A DNA stretch of 30,325 nt from Larix sibirica. Lineage: Eukaryota > Streptophyta > Pinopsida > Pinales > Pinaceae. Below the pieces are notes generated by a model. The model was not told the DNA's origin, ran no database searches, and saw only the letters and a list, made by a program, of their open reading frames with translations. The stretch covers positions 21,800 through 52,124 of the forward strand of contig NWUY0300031764.1 of the NCBI GenBank assembly GCA_004151065.3, given 5' to 3'. Below are positions 9,832-20,510 of the stretch, in pieces (within the stretch, counting starts at the first letter, position 1; each line of letters opens with the position of its first letter). The translations under genes were made by a program, and so were the position numbers.

Positions 9832-10286
9832 TATTATGTACTTTAATATCATAATAGAACATTTAGAGCAAGAATAACATAATACATTAATATTTTAGAA
9901 TGAAAAGGATATAATTACCACAACAAAAGGCAATTGTAGATAACCAAATACCATAATAGAAATACCTTTATTGATGAAGCAATGTTCACTTGCCTCTTTG
10001 AGGGGTAAACTTCCAAATAGCTCCAATTACAATATACTTCACAAGACATCTTATTACATGGCTTTACACTTTCATATAGTTTCTAGGGAACGAACATTCT
10101 AGTAGGTTGAGCCTTTTAGTAAGCCTTCTTAGTGAAGTAACTTTATAATAAAGGGAACCTTCTAATAACCTTCTTACAAATATTGATTTCACACTATATC
10201 TACTTCATTAACCTTATTTAATATAAATAGCTTCAATACACAGCAACCTATCTATTTATCTAAAGAGTTAGGAGAGAGCCTTAACA
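9832..10286 (-). repeat. 5' LTR of the minus-strand gypsy element
   Basis: Plus-strand ends are TATTATGTAC (TG mutated to TA) and CCTTAACA. Co-linear with 5959-6423 with many substitutions and short indels, so the insertion is old. A third, truncated copy of this LTR lies at 16555-16717. Confidence 0.85.
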
Positions 10287-12430
10287 TATGTAATATATAA
10301 ATATCAATTTATTGTAAGTATAATCCTTAAAATAAAAAATAAAAAAGATAAACCCATAGAATTTATTTTATTGTAGGGAGATGTTTTCGCGTACATAACA
10401 AAATAAAGGGAACAAAAAGGTAGATAAAACTATTTAATATATAAGAACTAAAAAAAATAAAACCAACATAGATTCATGTTAAACACAGATTTATCAAGCA
10501 TCTAAAGGATTAAATTTACATGTGTGATTGATAGAAAAATTTATGCCTCTTAAAATATTACAAAGATAAACTTTTCTAGTACAATATTACAAATAATGTT
10601 TTAAAAATCAAGAGCATTTAATGCACATCCTTAGCTCTATATATAATAATACTAATGAATCTCACCCTATTCAAAATAGCAATAACAAGGTAAGTAGAAT
10701 ATACATTTATATTTATATTGATTTTAAGTCCATTTGATAACTGTGCATGGTTAATTTTATTACTTTAAAAGTGTAACTATATACTTAAAATTTAAGTTTT
10801 ATAATTAAGAAGCGGTGAGATAACTGAGATCAAAAAGATATTTCAAACGTTCTGCTGCTGTGTCAAGGTGGGATGCTGCTTTCTGCTACCGAGCAAATGT
10901 GTTTTTCCTGCAAAACACTGTGAGAAGGAACCATAAAAAATGGAGTTCAACGTGGTAGAAGATCGTAGAAGCCAGGGTGAAAGGGGTGGAAGAAATAACA
11001 ACACATGTGATATGGACAAAAGTTTCTCCATGTGATCATTTGTGGAAGATTTTTTTTATTTTTTTGGTGCTTATTGAAAGGGAATATATTGGGGACATGA
11101 AAATCCTTTTCCATGGATATTTTCAAAATGATGTGTACTTAGTCTGGGTGTGATTCTGCTCTGTTTTTTAAAAGGGTTAATCTCTTTAGGGTTTTGATAC
11201 TTGTACAAGTTATCTGTGTCTTCACATACAAAACGTGGCCTGAAAAACCTGCAAAGGGTGGCCTGATAAGGTTGAGGAATGTGGTCCAAAAACCACAAAT
11301 GGTGGCTTGAAGATATGAAGAAGCTATACGAAATTGTACTATAGATCACTTACAAAAGGAAAATCCATAAAGGTAAAGCATAAATATAAGGGTGATTTTG
11401 GATGCTACAATCATCGGCCTTAATCATTATATCGTCTCTATTTTTGTTAAACCTACCTCCAAACTAGCAGGTAGGGAAAAAAACACACTCCACTGACTTG
11501 AATAGGTTACCATTGTTTGCTCTCTTATAATATCGGCTCCAAGCTCATCCTCTTCTCCACATTAATAACATGCTCTGGTTCCATAAATTGTCCCTCCTCT
11601 TTCACAAAGCTCAGACATGCGATGTAAAAAAATCTGTGTCAGCCATCACAAAGTCATTTCAGAAGTGTATCAATCCCACTTCTCATCTATAGAATACCTG
11701 GCCAGAGGTTGGTGTGTGTCCTTTCTATCCCATTAGTATTGGACTTCAAAAGATTGAAAAGTAAATTTGATACAAAATTATTGCAATGCCTCTCTTATAA
11801 GGAAATTTGGTCTTGGTTGCATGGTAAGGTCATATAGTCTACCATAGATCGAAACCCATGACCACCTATACATGATGCCCTTGGGTGCATCAACTATTTA
11901 CCCAAAAAAAAAGAATTCATATAATCTTCCCTGTCATTAGCTAGATGAAAAAAATTCTAAAGTTTACACTTTATGGTAGAAGATATATTTTTGTGTCCCT
12001 GATGAAATAGTTCTTTGGGTTCATGTGACAAGCATTACATATAGATTACTCATTTGTTTGAATATGCACTCTTTGTTTAGTATGAGTAAATAAAGATGTC
12101 AATATTTCTAAAGGAGAGGAAACTTAAAGCTTTAATATTGATATATTTTGTTTTTGTCAGTAAGAAAGGAGGGAGTTCTTCTATTAGCTATAAACCAAGG
12201 AATATCAAAAAGCAAAAAAATTTATAGCCTGCTTCTTGGAGAGGTCAAGATGAAGAAGAGAGTCTGAGATATCTTGATATGCAATACATAATTACTGTTG
12301 AACCTTAAGTACCAGTTAACCAAATACATTTTACATTGTATGCCCAAACCCAATTTTCTACTAGAACTAGTGGATATTGTATTGTCTATGGAATGGACTA
12401 AAAACCAGTTTATAAATGTTAAACGAAAAA
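10287..12430. other. Stretch with no recognisable gene
   Basis: Short open frames on the minus strand near 10843-11031 and 11071-11349 have no recognisable motifs and no family resemblance that I can see. AT-rich sequence at 10290-10830 contains one arm of the foldback repeat family (10462-10516). Nothing else can be supported. Confidence 0.5.
10462..10516. repeat. Diverged left arm of the foldback MITE-like family
   Basis: ACCAACATAGATTCATGTTA followed by words matching ATTTATCAAGCATCTAAAGG and then TTAAATTT. It follows the same order as the better copies at 17624 and 19092 (tagatccat, taactc, ctaccaagca, gatcaaat). The opposite arm is not recognisable. Confidence 0.4.
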
Positions 12431-13870
12431 CCTGAGGCTTCCACCATGTCAGGTATCCACTACTTGACCAAAGGTTCATCTTCTTCATTTATAACTAGAG
12501 GGGTGTATGGAGAATTATCAGGAAGACGGGCCTTGTTATGATCCTGTAGATCTAGATGCTTTGCCAAGATACACATTTTTCCTATCATAATTGTATTGTT
12601 GGTCCTCTGGTTGCTGAGAGTGGCCAACCTCTATTTAAGGTGCTCTATTTCCTCACTTCTATCCATTAGAACCTCTTTTAGAATATTTGTGGTGACCCAA
12701 TGCAGAAAGAGATACCTCTCATACATCATGATTCTCTTTTTGGTGTTTCCTGGATTATGAATCCATTCGTCCATCGAATAGTAAGTAGCACCCGCCCAAA
12801 AGACCTACTACCCAACAAATTGTCTTGCAAGTCCCGGTTTCATGTGCCTAATTTGTCTTCCTCCATGCTTAGATATTTACATGAGATGAAATCCACCCCT
12901 ATACGACGTCCCAAAGAGTTCAAGATAGCATTTAGAATATCTAAGTCTACCTTCAATTTTTCCAGAATTCCAGTTCCTCTTCCAGCCGACCCTCCTTAGC
13001 ACAATGGTCTGCCATAACCTGCCCCAACATGACCTTCTCCATCCAGAAGGTGACCAAAGGGAGTTCATAAAATTCTTGTCTCTCCCAACAGTCACCAGGA
13101 TCCAAATGTCAATTTTCTAGGGCTTGCATTTCATCCACTTCCTGTAGAACCTTTTCATCGTTCCATATATTCTTCTTAGCATATTCAGTTTCATGCTTGC
13201 AAATGAAGGAGATGGTGTCCATGTAGTGGATGTTTGTTGCAATAGCTCAAAGCTACTCCTTTGTGAGATTATGAATCCATGTCTCCATAATCCAAAGGTC
13301 GAGGCTATGAATGGCATGGAATAAAGAACAAAGGTTGAGGTTGATCTCTCAATTCGAATGGGGAGAGTTATGAATGTCTGCCACCCTGAGAGTGACCAAT
13401 ATTTTCTTAACATATCACTTTGCCTTGTCCACCAAGACTACTATAATAATCCAATACCACCTTACTTTCTCATGTTCCTCCTCTCATATTTTTTTGTCCT
13501 TCATTATCCTCCACTTTGTACTTGGGAAGATATTCCAATACCGTTCCCCATCATCTTCCATCCCAGCCACTTCAAACATTAATAGATCAAATGAGGTCCA
13601 TGTGCTCTGGATGGTGCCCGTATTCCACCTATCTAGATCTTGGTGATGTGTAATTTCAAACCTTGTCCCATTCCCATGTCTCAGGTGCTCCAACTAACCC
13701 TCATTTGAGTCATTGGTATGTTTGGAATGCTCGTAATTCAAAGGGTTTACTTGGGTCTTAGGATGGGGCCCTCTTTTCCTCTTATGCATCCAATGTGGGA
13801 ATTTGTTTATGAATTTCATTTCCACTGTAGATAGTCTTTGATAGGACCTCATAATGGGGTCTTCCTCCCT
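12430..13870 (-). pseudogene. Unrecognised coding relic, possibly gag-like
   Basis: On the minus strand one frame stays protein-like from about 13880 to 12980. It contains FINKFPHWMHKRKRGPHPK, then RHGNGTRFEITHHQDLDRW, LLMFEVAGMEDDGERYWNIF, NIHYMDTISFICKHETEYA, VLQEVDEMQALEN and FYELPLVTFWMEKVMLGQV. It has about eight stops, mostly TGA/TAG that fit former CGA or CAG. After a frameshift it may continue (LKVDLDILNAILNSLGRR, later HWVTTNILKEVLMDRSEEIE) to about 12600. The composition is rich in E/K/W/H with heptad-like stretches near the end. I do not recognise the family. It lies directly downstream of the LINE RT in the same orientation, so its first part may still be LINE tail, but the rest looks like a separate retroelement ORF. 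Confidence 0.45.
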
Positions 13871-16500
13871 ATTGGTCATTTCCCTATTGAGAGTTCTATT
13901 CCCCAGGTGGACCTCATGGTTTTATAATATGTCTACAACCTTACTAGTTGAAAATGTGTTCCTTGTTATTTTGATGAGAATTGTAAAGTTAACATCTTGG
14001 TGCATATACTCTTCTAGATGGGTTCTTTTGGAAAGTTTTTGTGATCGACTGATACTTCATACCCTTATTTTATTGTATGGGTTCCTGTTGGTTTATGCCC
14101 CCACTAAATATTGTCCCTATCATGCCTGGTTTTGATTCTTCTATCCTATAGCTATGAAGTTATTGAGTGAATGCAGATTTGAGGGAGATGGATTGGCCAT
14201 TTGTCCAATGGTAACCATTTTCTCCATTCTTCCTCCAAACTGCCATTAATCTAGAAGTGATGGACGTAATAATAATTTTTCTCTTCTAGAGTGTTCTAGT
14301 AGCCATGATTGGGGCATAGATGGTCTATTCTTGGTGCTTGATTCCAGGAATATTCCCAGAAGAGGGTCAAGGCTCCATTCCTTATCTCCCAGAAGCTATG
14401 ATTTTGAATGAACTTCTGATTGGACTAAGCTAAGTGCGAAATACAAGACCCTACAATGTTTTCATCAAATCTGATCAAGTCGTGATTAGCTATTTGGAGC
14501 ATATTTTTCTTTCTAGAGAAACCCCCATGGATCATTGCTATGGGTTATCCTTCTCCACAGAATATTTGATCCCATTACTAGTTCATTGATGGTCTCAGAA
14601 TCCTTGATCCCAATCCCTCTAGATAGCTTTGGCTTACTAAATTCGTCCCTATTGACCAAGGCCCATTTTTTTGCTTCCTATATCCTCCCAAATGAAGTTC
14701 CTCTGGAGAAACCTAATTTTTTTTAGAACATTTTTTGGAGAAATAAGAACAAAAAATAGGTAGAGGCATTGATTGGAGGACATATTTGACCAAAACTAAC
14801 CTACCAACTGGGTTGAGGAATCTAAAGATCCAGCTTGAAAGTCTTTTTTCTAATCTAGCTAGCAGGTATTCCTAGTTGTCTTGGAGAAGGGGTGTATCCA
14901 TGAGAGGATCTCCCACATATTTTGTGGGAAGGGAACATCTTTGGAAGGAGAGAAGGTGGGTTATGTGGCGTTGGACAAGAAGAGGAGTGTTGAAGAAGAA
15001 GAGTTGAGAGATTTTCTAGTTGATGGTCATACCTAAGGCATCCATGAAGTGATCAAGAACCTTTTTGAAGGCCTTAGATTCTTGAAATGAGGAGTGGCCA
15101 GAAAGGAGGGTATCATCCACAAACTATTGTTGGGAACAACTAGGAGAGTTTTGATGAAATCAAAGGCCTTTTATATTGTTGGCTCTGATTTCTACACTAA
15201 TACTTCTTCCTAAATCTTATGCCCTCAAGATGAAAAAGAAGGGAGAGAGAGGATCTCCTTGCTTAATTCCTTTGGAGGGGGTGAATCAAGAAGAGGGGGA
15301 TCCATTTACAAGGATGGAGAAGAAGGCTGATGAGATGAGAGATAAGGTCCAATATATATAGGCTCCACAAAGACCAAATGCTTGCATATTTTTCTCATTG
15401 TAGGTCCAATTTTTCTTATCAAACACCTTTGACATGTCCAGTTTTATTAACATTTATGGCTTCTTATACGAGACATTGAGGGAGTGGATAAGTTCATGGC
15501 CATGATGATTCTTTCCATGATTTTCCTACCCTCTACATATCCAAATTTATCTATATATATTAGAAGTTGGAGGAGGGGTTTGAGATGAATGGATATGACC
15601 TTTGTTATGATTTTGTAGATGACGTTGCAAAGAGAAATGGGTTTGAATTTATCAGGGGAGGAGGGATTTTTGCCCTTGGGAATGAGATACATAAAGGTTG
15701 AATTTAAGGATGCTATAAAATACCTATAGAGTGGTGAGAGTATTCCACTATGTCCCAAACCTATTCTTTGATGATGTCCCAACAAGAGTGAAAGAAGTCT
15801 GAGGTGAAGCCACCTAGCCCATAGATTTCCCTGTCGGGATGCTCATTATGGCTTGTTCCACTTCCTCCATGGTGATGACTCTCATCATACTATCATTCTT
15901 ATCTGAAGTTATTAGTTGAGGAATGTGTTGAATAATTTTGATGATATCTTCTGTATGGTCTCCTTGCAGTTCCGAGAGAGTATTCCGAAAGTAATTTTTT
16001 AACATCAGTTGTTATATCTTGATGAATTTGAAGGTTGTTTCCTTGACTATATTGGAGGGTAAAAATTCTTTTGTGCTGATGTTATGGGAGCATGAATTTG
16101 TGAAATAATTTGGAGTTATTTTCACCATCTTTTAGCCATTGCACTTGCTACTTTTTCCGCCAGAGGGTTTCTTCTTGTTTGAGTCTTTCTTCCAAGTGTT
16201 GTTGAAGAGGGTTCTCTTGTTGGTGAAGGATCTTAGTATGACTATTAAAAATGTTTTTCTTGTTGTAGTGTGGACATTTGAGCCTCCAATCTATTTTTTT
16301 CGTCATGAATATTCCCAAACACCGATTTGTCCTATGTCTTAAGCCTTTGTTTGAGATTTTTCAGCTTTTGTTGAAATTTATACATAAGACTGCCTGTGGA
16401 GATTGTTGACTCTACCCACCATTTCTTGATGTTGGTTTTGAAGTAAGGGTGGTCCAACCATAATTTTTCAAATTTTAAGGGTCTTTTCTAATATCCTTGA
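13870..16500 (-). pseudogene. L1-type LINE ORF2 relic (reverse transcriptase and C-terminal domain)
   Basis: Read on the minus strand. Near 16240-16120 is the segment between endonuclease and RT (RLKQEETLWRKKSKCNG). Then come EEVEQAIMSIPTGKSMG (15860-15815), GGFTSDFFHSCWD, FMYLIPKGKNPSS and FKPISLCNVIYKIITKV (15700-15600). Motif A follows as KLDMSKVFDK (about 15440), then GIKQGDPLSPFFFIL (about 15280-15235) and catalytic FVDDTLLSGHSSF (about 15125-15085). Further down are SSWIFRFLNPVGRLVLVK and QSMPL (14850-14760), FWEIRNGALTLFW (about 14400-14360) and a zf-RVT-like region to about 13900. From about 15445 to 14720 a single frame holds with few stops. The endonuclease domain is absent; the copy is cut at the N at 16554. 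It is inactive: many stops and several frameshifts. Confidence 0.88.
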
Positions 16501-16553
16501 CCTGATATCAGCTTATATTATCTCAATCTCAAACTTCAAAATCAGAAAATTGC

Positions 16554-16554
16554 N
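16554..16554. other. Single N at a repeat breakpoint, probable assembly join
   Basis: Left of the N lies LINE-related sequence. Immediately to the right is the interior of an LTR whose first ~300 bp are missing. The exact coincidence suggests an unresolved gap written as one N. Confidence 0.6.
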
Positions 16555-16717
16555 TTCTTAGTGAAGGAACTTTCTAGTAGGTAGAACCTTCTAGTAATTC
16601 TTCTTACAATTTTTTCTTTTACACTATATCTACTTCATGGAACTTGTTTAACATAGATGGCCTCAATACATAGCAACATATCTATCTATTTAAGAGTGTT
16701 AGGGTAGGACCTTAACA
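16555..16717 (-). repeat. Truncated LTR of the 5959-10286 gypsy family
   Basis: CTTAGTGAAGGAACTTTCTA, ACACTATATCTACTTCAT, GATGGCCTCAATACA and the terminal CCTTAACA all match the right part of the LTRs at 6270-6423 and 10125-10286, in the same orientation. The sequence after the end is not the polypurine tract seen at 6424, so this is a solo or broken LTR. Confidence 0.8.
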
Positions 16718-16729
16718 CTAAGATAATAT

Positions 16730-17410
16730 CGAATGACGGAGATGCCTATGGCCCAAGTTCCATTCATCACTATACAAGACAAACCACCAGAGTCTACTTT
16801 GAATGTCCTGAGATACCAAAGAAGAACGAAGCATCAGCAAAACCCCCCTTTTGTCTTAGGTGATTAGTCATAACACACCCAAATTGATTCCACTACTCTT
16901 GACATCTCAAAAATTGCATGGGATCAGTTCCCTAAGGAGGAATATGTTATAGATCTACTTGGAGATCTTATAGGCATAGGAGGAAATGGTGATGAACCAA
17001 CACATCAACCCCAAGGAATTAGAGAATGTGCAATGGATGCAGTCGATCAAAGGGATGAGTTTTTGTAATAGAATGAAGATTAAGAGAAGCATAAGGATAT
17101 TCTCATAATTCGTCCTCCTCCATTACCACAGATGGATATTCTTTCTTTCATGATCCATATTGAGTAGCTTGTGCAACACCCTAAACATTCCCAAGCTATG
17201 TTACACATAAACAAGGATCACATGGATGTGGTCCCCTTTTTATACAAGACCACACAAGAGTAAGTTGTTAAGTTGTATTAGTTAATGAAACCATAGATAG
17301 ACATGAAGGTACAAATTCCTACTCACTTCGACCCATCTATTGTTAATGAGAAACCTCTTAACTAGTTGCCATTGGCAGGACGTAGTACATATCCTATGGA
17401 ACTATAATTG
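16730..17410 (+). pseudogene. Unrecognised coding relic with Gln-to-stop decay
   Basis: One plus-strand frame from about 16740 stays protein-like for over 200 codons: MAQVPFITIQDKPPESTLNV, KIAWDQFPKEEYVIDLLGDL, DILIIRPPPLPQMDILSFMI, AMLHINKDHMDVVPFLYKTT, IPTHFDPSIVNEKPLN. Essentially all interruptions are TAG or TAA, often in a Q/E/D-rich context where CAG/CAA would fit (for example two adjacent stops before NED near 17067). The sequence is acidic and proline-containing with no recognised domain. It is probably a retroelement ORF (inference from surroundings). It ends near the MITE at 17624. Confidence 0.5.
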
Positions 17411-17623
17411 TAGATGACTAGAAACGCAATGAGCTTGATGCATCTTTCCTTAGATGAAGTTAAGCAATGACTTTCTTGGGTAAAGCATGGAAACAAAGCA
17501 CTGCAATTTGCATATCAATAGTTGGAAATCTAGCTTATATAAGTTACTCCATAAAGGGATGATGAGCAACAAGCTCAACAATAGGGAAAATATGAAGTTG
17601 AAGTTGTTTGGGTACAACCAATA

Positions 17624-17733
17624 TAGATCCATATTAACTCTGGATCTATCAAGCACCGAGAGGGATCAAATCTTTTGGGGTGCAAACTTTTCCTCAAATT
17701 TTGCACTTGAGNTTTAAGATGGATCTATGCTAG
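17624..17733. repeat. Foldback MITE-like element, copy interrupted by an N
   Basis: The left arm TAGATCCATATTAACTCTGG, then ATCTATCAAGCACC, GGATCAAATC and GGGTGCAAAC, is followed by TTTGCACTTGAG, N at 17712, then TTTAAGATGGATCTATGC. Compared with the copy at 19092-19264, about 50 bp of the right arm is missing exactly at the N. The flanking bases ACCAATA and CTAGTAT extend the inverted repeat. Confidence 0.7.
17712..17712. other. Single N inside a foldback repeat, probable collapsed gap
   Basis: The N replaces the inner part of the right arm of an inverted repeat, the kind of sequence that assemblers fail to resolve. Confidence 0.65.
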
Positions 17734-17852
17734 TATATATATATATTAAGAATCATTACTATTATATAATTGAGTATAAAGATATATAAAACATTTTATA
17801 TAGAAAAATTTTATATTTTTATATAAAATAATATATATATATATATATAAAG
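17734..17852. repeat. AT microsatellite-rich segment
   Basis: Contains (TA)n runs at about 17733-17748 and 17829-17849 in nearly pure A/T sequence. No other signal. Confidence 0.7.
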
Positions 17853-18055
17853 AGAAAGTGACACATTCAATTCACAAAATAATGAAGGTAAGAAGTTGTG
17901 ATCCTTAAATAATATATATTAAGAAAGTGACATATTCAATTCACAAAATAATGAATGTAAAAAGTTGTGATCCTTTTATATGTGTATATATATTAAGAAA
18001 GTGACACATTCAATTCACAAAATAATGAATGTAAGAAGTTGTGATCCTTAAATTA
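17853..18055. repeat. Three-copy minisatellite, unit about 70-74 bp
   Basis: AGAAAGTGACACATTCAATT then CACAAAATAATGAATGTAAG and AAGTTGTGATCCTT recurs starting at 17853, 17922 and 17996. Units are separated by variable AT-rich spacers (TATATTA), so only the core of about 55 bp is well conserved. Confidence 0.9.
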
Positions 18056-18104
18056 TTTCATTGACAATCCAAACGTGAAATGTGTTTGATACAGCATATC
18101 TCAT

Positions 18105-18190
18105 AACGTTGGTGCATAATTAGATGTACGAGTAATTATCAATGCACAACGTTGGTGCATCAGTAGATGTACGAGTAATTATCAATACAC
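18105..18190. repeat. Two-copy 43-bp tandem repeat
   Basis: AACGTTGGTGCATAATTAGA / AACGTTGGTGCATCAGTAGA, followed in both by TGTACGAGTAATTATCAAT. Copies start at 18105 and 18148 and differ at very few positions, so the duplication is fairly recent. Confidence 0.9.
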
Positions 18191-18605
18191 ATAATTTTCG
18201 ATGTCTCTGAAGTCAAAATAAATAATTTTACAAGTGCCCATAACTGTTCAACCATTAACTGCCAATATGATATGGTGATAAAATATGGACAGAACAAGAA
18301 ACATCAGATGGTAATTATTAAAATTTAATCAGTAAGATGGTTACATCATCAACGCATATAACATATATATGGTTCTAATACTTTAACAGATTGTTCCATC
18401 AATCAAATTGTGAGCTGGGGACTACTTTAAGAAATCTTAATTTAAGTAGTCTTGCCATACAAAACAAAATAACATGATGAAATCTGTGCATTTTCTTTGA
18501 GCATGGACAGATGTGGGACAGACGTTTGCTGGTGCAAATTCATGAATGAGAAAGCCAAATTGTGCAGCGGGCCATTATGATTATAAAAATATATATCTAT
18601 GCACT

Positions 18606-18683
18606 CCAATTTCACAAACATCAACCTTTGAACTTAGGCCTTCGCCAATTTCACAAACATCAACCATAGAACTTAGGCCTTCG
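18606..18683. repeat. Two-copy 39-bp tandem repeat
   Basis: CCAATTTCACAAACATCAAC followed by a variable pair of bases, then GAACTTAGGCCTTCG. It starts at 18606 and again at 18645, nearly identical. Confidence 0.9.
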
Positions 18684-18699
18684 CATATTCAGTAGGTGA

Positions 18700-19080
18700 T
18701 TATTTAGAAGGAGAATAAGACTCCTATGGCTATGTTTACGGAGAAAACAACAATAGATATGTTTATTGGTGTTTATTTTTTAGAATTCGGGGTGGAATAG
18801 TGTCTATGTCTTTTCTAGAGTGCACAAGGATGAGGCAAGTGTATTGTACTCACACTTCATGCAACTACGGTGACACTTAATTTGGTCACCGGCCACAAGT
18901 TTAGTGATTGTGCTAGTAATACGATTCAATAATATCTATATTTTTTTCTAAATAAAAATTGGGTATTTTAAAATATTTTAAAAATAAATTTCATATAATA
19001 TTAAGTGAAAATTAATCAATACACTCGAAAGGTGGGAGGTCTACCACTCATTATTTATAATAGTACTGTACAATCACAAT
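18700..19080. other. No gene recognised
   Basis: The AT content rises after 18930. No coding frame, RNA gene or repeat family was recognised. Confidence 0.4.
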
Positions 19081-19085
19081 TATAA

Positions 19086-19264
19086 CTAGTATAGATCCAT
19101 CTAACTCCAGACCTACCAAGTGGAAAGAGGTATCAAATTCTTTTAAGTGCAAAATTTGAGTAAAAGTTTGCACCTCAAGAGATTAGATCACCCAGGGTGC
19201 TTGGTAGATTCCAGAGATTTGATCACCCTAGGTGCTTGGTATATCCGGAGTTAAGATGGATCTA
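19086..19264. repeat. Foldback MITE-like element, best copy
   Basis: Left arm ACTAGTATAGATCCATCTAA, then CTCCAGACCTACCAAG, GGTATCAAATTCTTTTAAG and GTGCAAAATTTG. The right arm is the reverse complement: GTTTGCACCTCAAGAGATT, GATCACCCTAGGTGCTTGG, TATCCGGAGTTAAGATGG, ATCTA. There is an extra copy of the inner right-arm module (GATCACCCAGGGTGCTTGG). It is about 175 bp with no coding capacity. Superfamily cannot be assigned. The element is apparently immediately flanked by TA on both sides. Confidence 0.75.
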
Positions 19265-19348
19265 TATTTGTTTAATATGTAAAACCATGCAGGGTGCTTG
19301 GTTGGTCTGGAGTTAAGATGGATCTATGCTCGTTTAATGTGTAAATCA
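19265..19348. repeat. Extra right-arm module of the MITE family
   Basis: GGGTGCTTGGTTGGTCTGGA followed by GTTAAGATGGATCTATGCT and TTTAATGTGTAAA repeats the end of the preceding element and its flank (about 66 bp earlier). It is a tandem duplication covering the right arm and 20-25 bp of flank. Confidence 0.7.
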
Positions 19349-19471
19349 TGGTTTAATGATGACTCAACTCCCATTAGCATAGCAAGAAGCATCCAAATTT
19401 ATTTATTTTATTTTTAGTTTTAACTATTTGGAATAGATATCTCTTTGGTCTTGAAGTTTAGGTTAGGTTCC

Positions 19472-19617
19472 ACATTGTAAAAAAATTATTTACTTAATAT
19501 TTTATTATTTTATTAAAGTGTCATGTGTCAACTTCACTTTTACATTTTAGATTAAGGCCGACATTGCAATTTTTTTTTACTTAATATTTTTTTTTTTTAA
19601 AGTGCCATGTGTCAACG
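19472..19617. repeat. Diverged two-copy tandem repeat, 89-bp period
   Basis: ACATTGTAA... TTACTTAATATTTT ... AAAGTGTCATGTGTCAAC at 19472, and ACATTGCAA ... TTACTTAATATTTT ... AAAGTGCCATGTGTCAAC at 19561. The copies include long A or T runs. Confidence 0.7.
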
Positions 19618-19799
19618 CCATATTGAGCACATAATTACACTTCTCCCTCATACTGGGCTGTAGAGAGTGCCTCTCGGCGCAATTACAAAGCACATGGCCT
19701 AAGTTATGCCATGTAGTTGCATAACTACCCAAGGATGTTCCAAATGGAAGTCATGTGGCATCTTTGGAATTGGTATGTACTTTATGGTAGAATCTCTAT

Positions 19800-20510
19800 T
19801 AGAAGGATAAAGACTTACGCGGTCAATCGGTAGTTGAACAATTAATGGGTAGGGTAAATCCTTTGGTGAATGAAGTATATGATGGAAGGGTGAAATTGAA
19901 TAGGGCTACAAAGCAAATAGATCTTCACCACTATGTAGGATTGGATGGGATTGGTAGAATGAATGAATAAACCAGTTGAAAAATTGGGGGAGCATATTAA
20001 GAAATTGAATGTTGATGCTTAGTCTATCACCAACCCTCTTGAGCAGTAGGCAAAATATGAGGAAATTCAAGATACAATGACTAGTTGGATGAACTCCATG
20101 AGGCAACAATGGTAAAAATAAGGCACTCGAAGAATTTCAACTTGTAGTACAATCTGTCTACCTCGCCCTTCAACAATTGGACTACTTTCTGGATGCAAAG
20201 TGACATGTCGTTATGTAGACACAACTCATGGAGCTAGATAATGAGAAGGAACATGAATTCCTTGTTGGTTCCTCCATTATTCTAGGCAATTGAAATTAAT
20301 AGTTGGAGTAGTTTGATGCATTTCACAACCAAACATTACAGATTGTCCCTTAGTTGGCCCCTTTGTTTGAAGGGAAAAAATAATGGATGCATTGACTTCA
20401 TGGTGAGTCAATGGTTGTGGTCTAGGCTTGTTGCCCCCTTCATTTTAGATAAGAATTGCGAAAGGATGGACATACATAGGAGCTCACTAGCAGAGCATAG
20501 GGATTAGTGT
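19800..20510 (+). pseudogene. Unrecognised coding relic, alpha-helical
   Basis: Plus-strand frame pieces with stops that fit former Gln codons: VEKLGEHIKKLNVDA-stop-SITNPLEQ-stop-AKYEEIQD (about 19974-20065). After frame changes come ALEEFQLVVQSVYLALQQLD (about 20120-20180) and LMELDNEKEHEFLVGSSIIL (about 20228-20285). Then an open segment runs at 20313-20507 (SLSWPLCLKGKNNGCIDFM and later LDKNCERMDIH). Helix-forming composition with possible coiled coil would suit a gag or structural ORF. No family is recognised. Confidence 0.4.

Larger units (their letters stand above)
5959..10286 (-). mobile_element. Ty3/gypsy (chromovirus-like) LTR retrotransposon, internally deleted
   Basis: A ~4.3-kb element on the minus strand bounded by two related LTRs (5959-6423 and 9832-10286). 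In transcription order it has: 5' LTR, primer site complementary to tRNA-iMet (9816-9829), a leader of about 1.1 kb, gag (8700-8102), protease remnant and linker (8060-7603), reverse transcriptase (7602-7000), RNase H (6960-6530), polypurine tract (6441-6424) and 3' LTR. Integrase and any chromodomain are missing, so sequence between RNase H and the polypurine tract has been deleted. No 5-bp target duplication is visible (CTAAG left, TATGT right), consistent with great age or later rearrangement. The RT wording is closest to chromoviruses of the Tekay/Reina kind as I remember them. It is dead: each domain carries stops or frameshifts. Confidence 0.85.

Noticed and set aside
5959-10286. Target site duplication for the gypsy element
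   Set aside because: The five bases on either side (CTAAG and TATGT) do not match, so none can be claimed.
13117-13413. 98-codon minus-strand open frame
   Set aside because: It is an alternative frame of the relic in which another frame shows the better coding character. Treated as a shadow.
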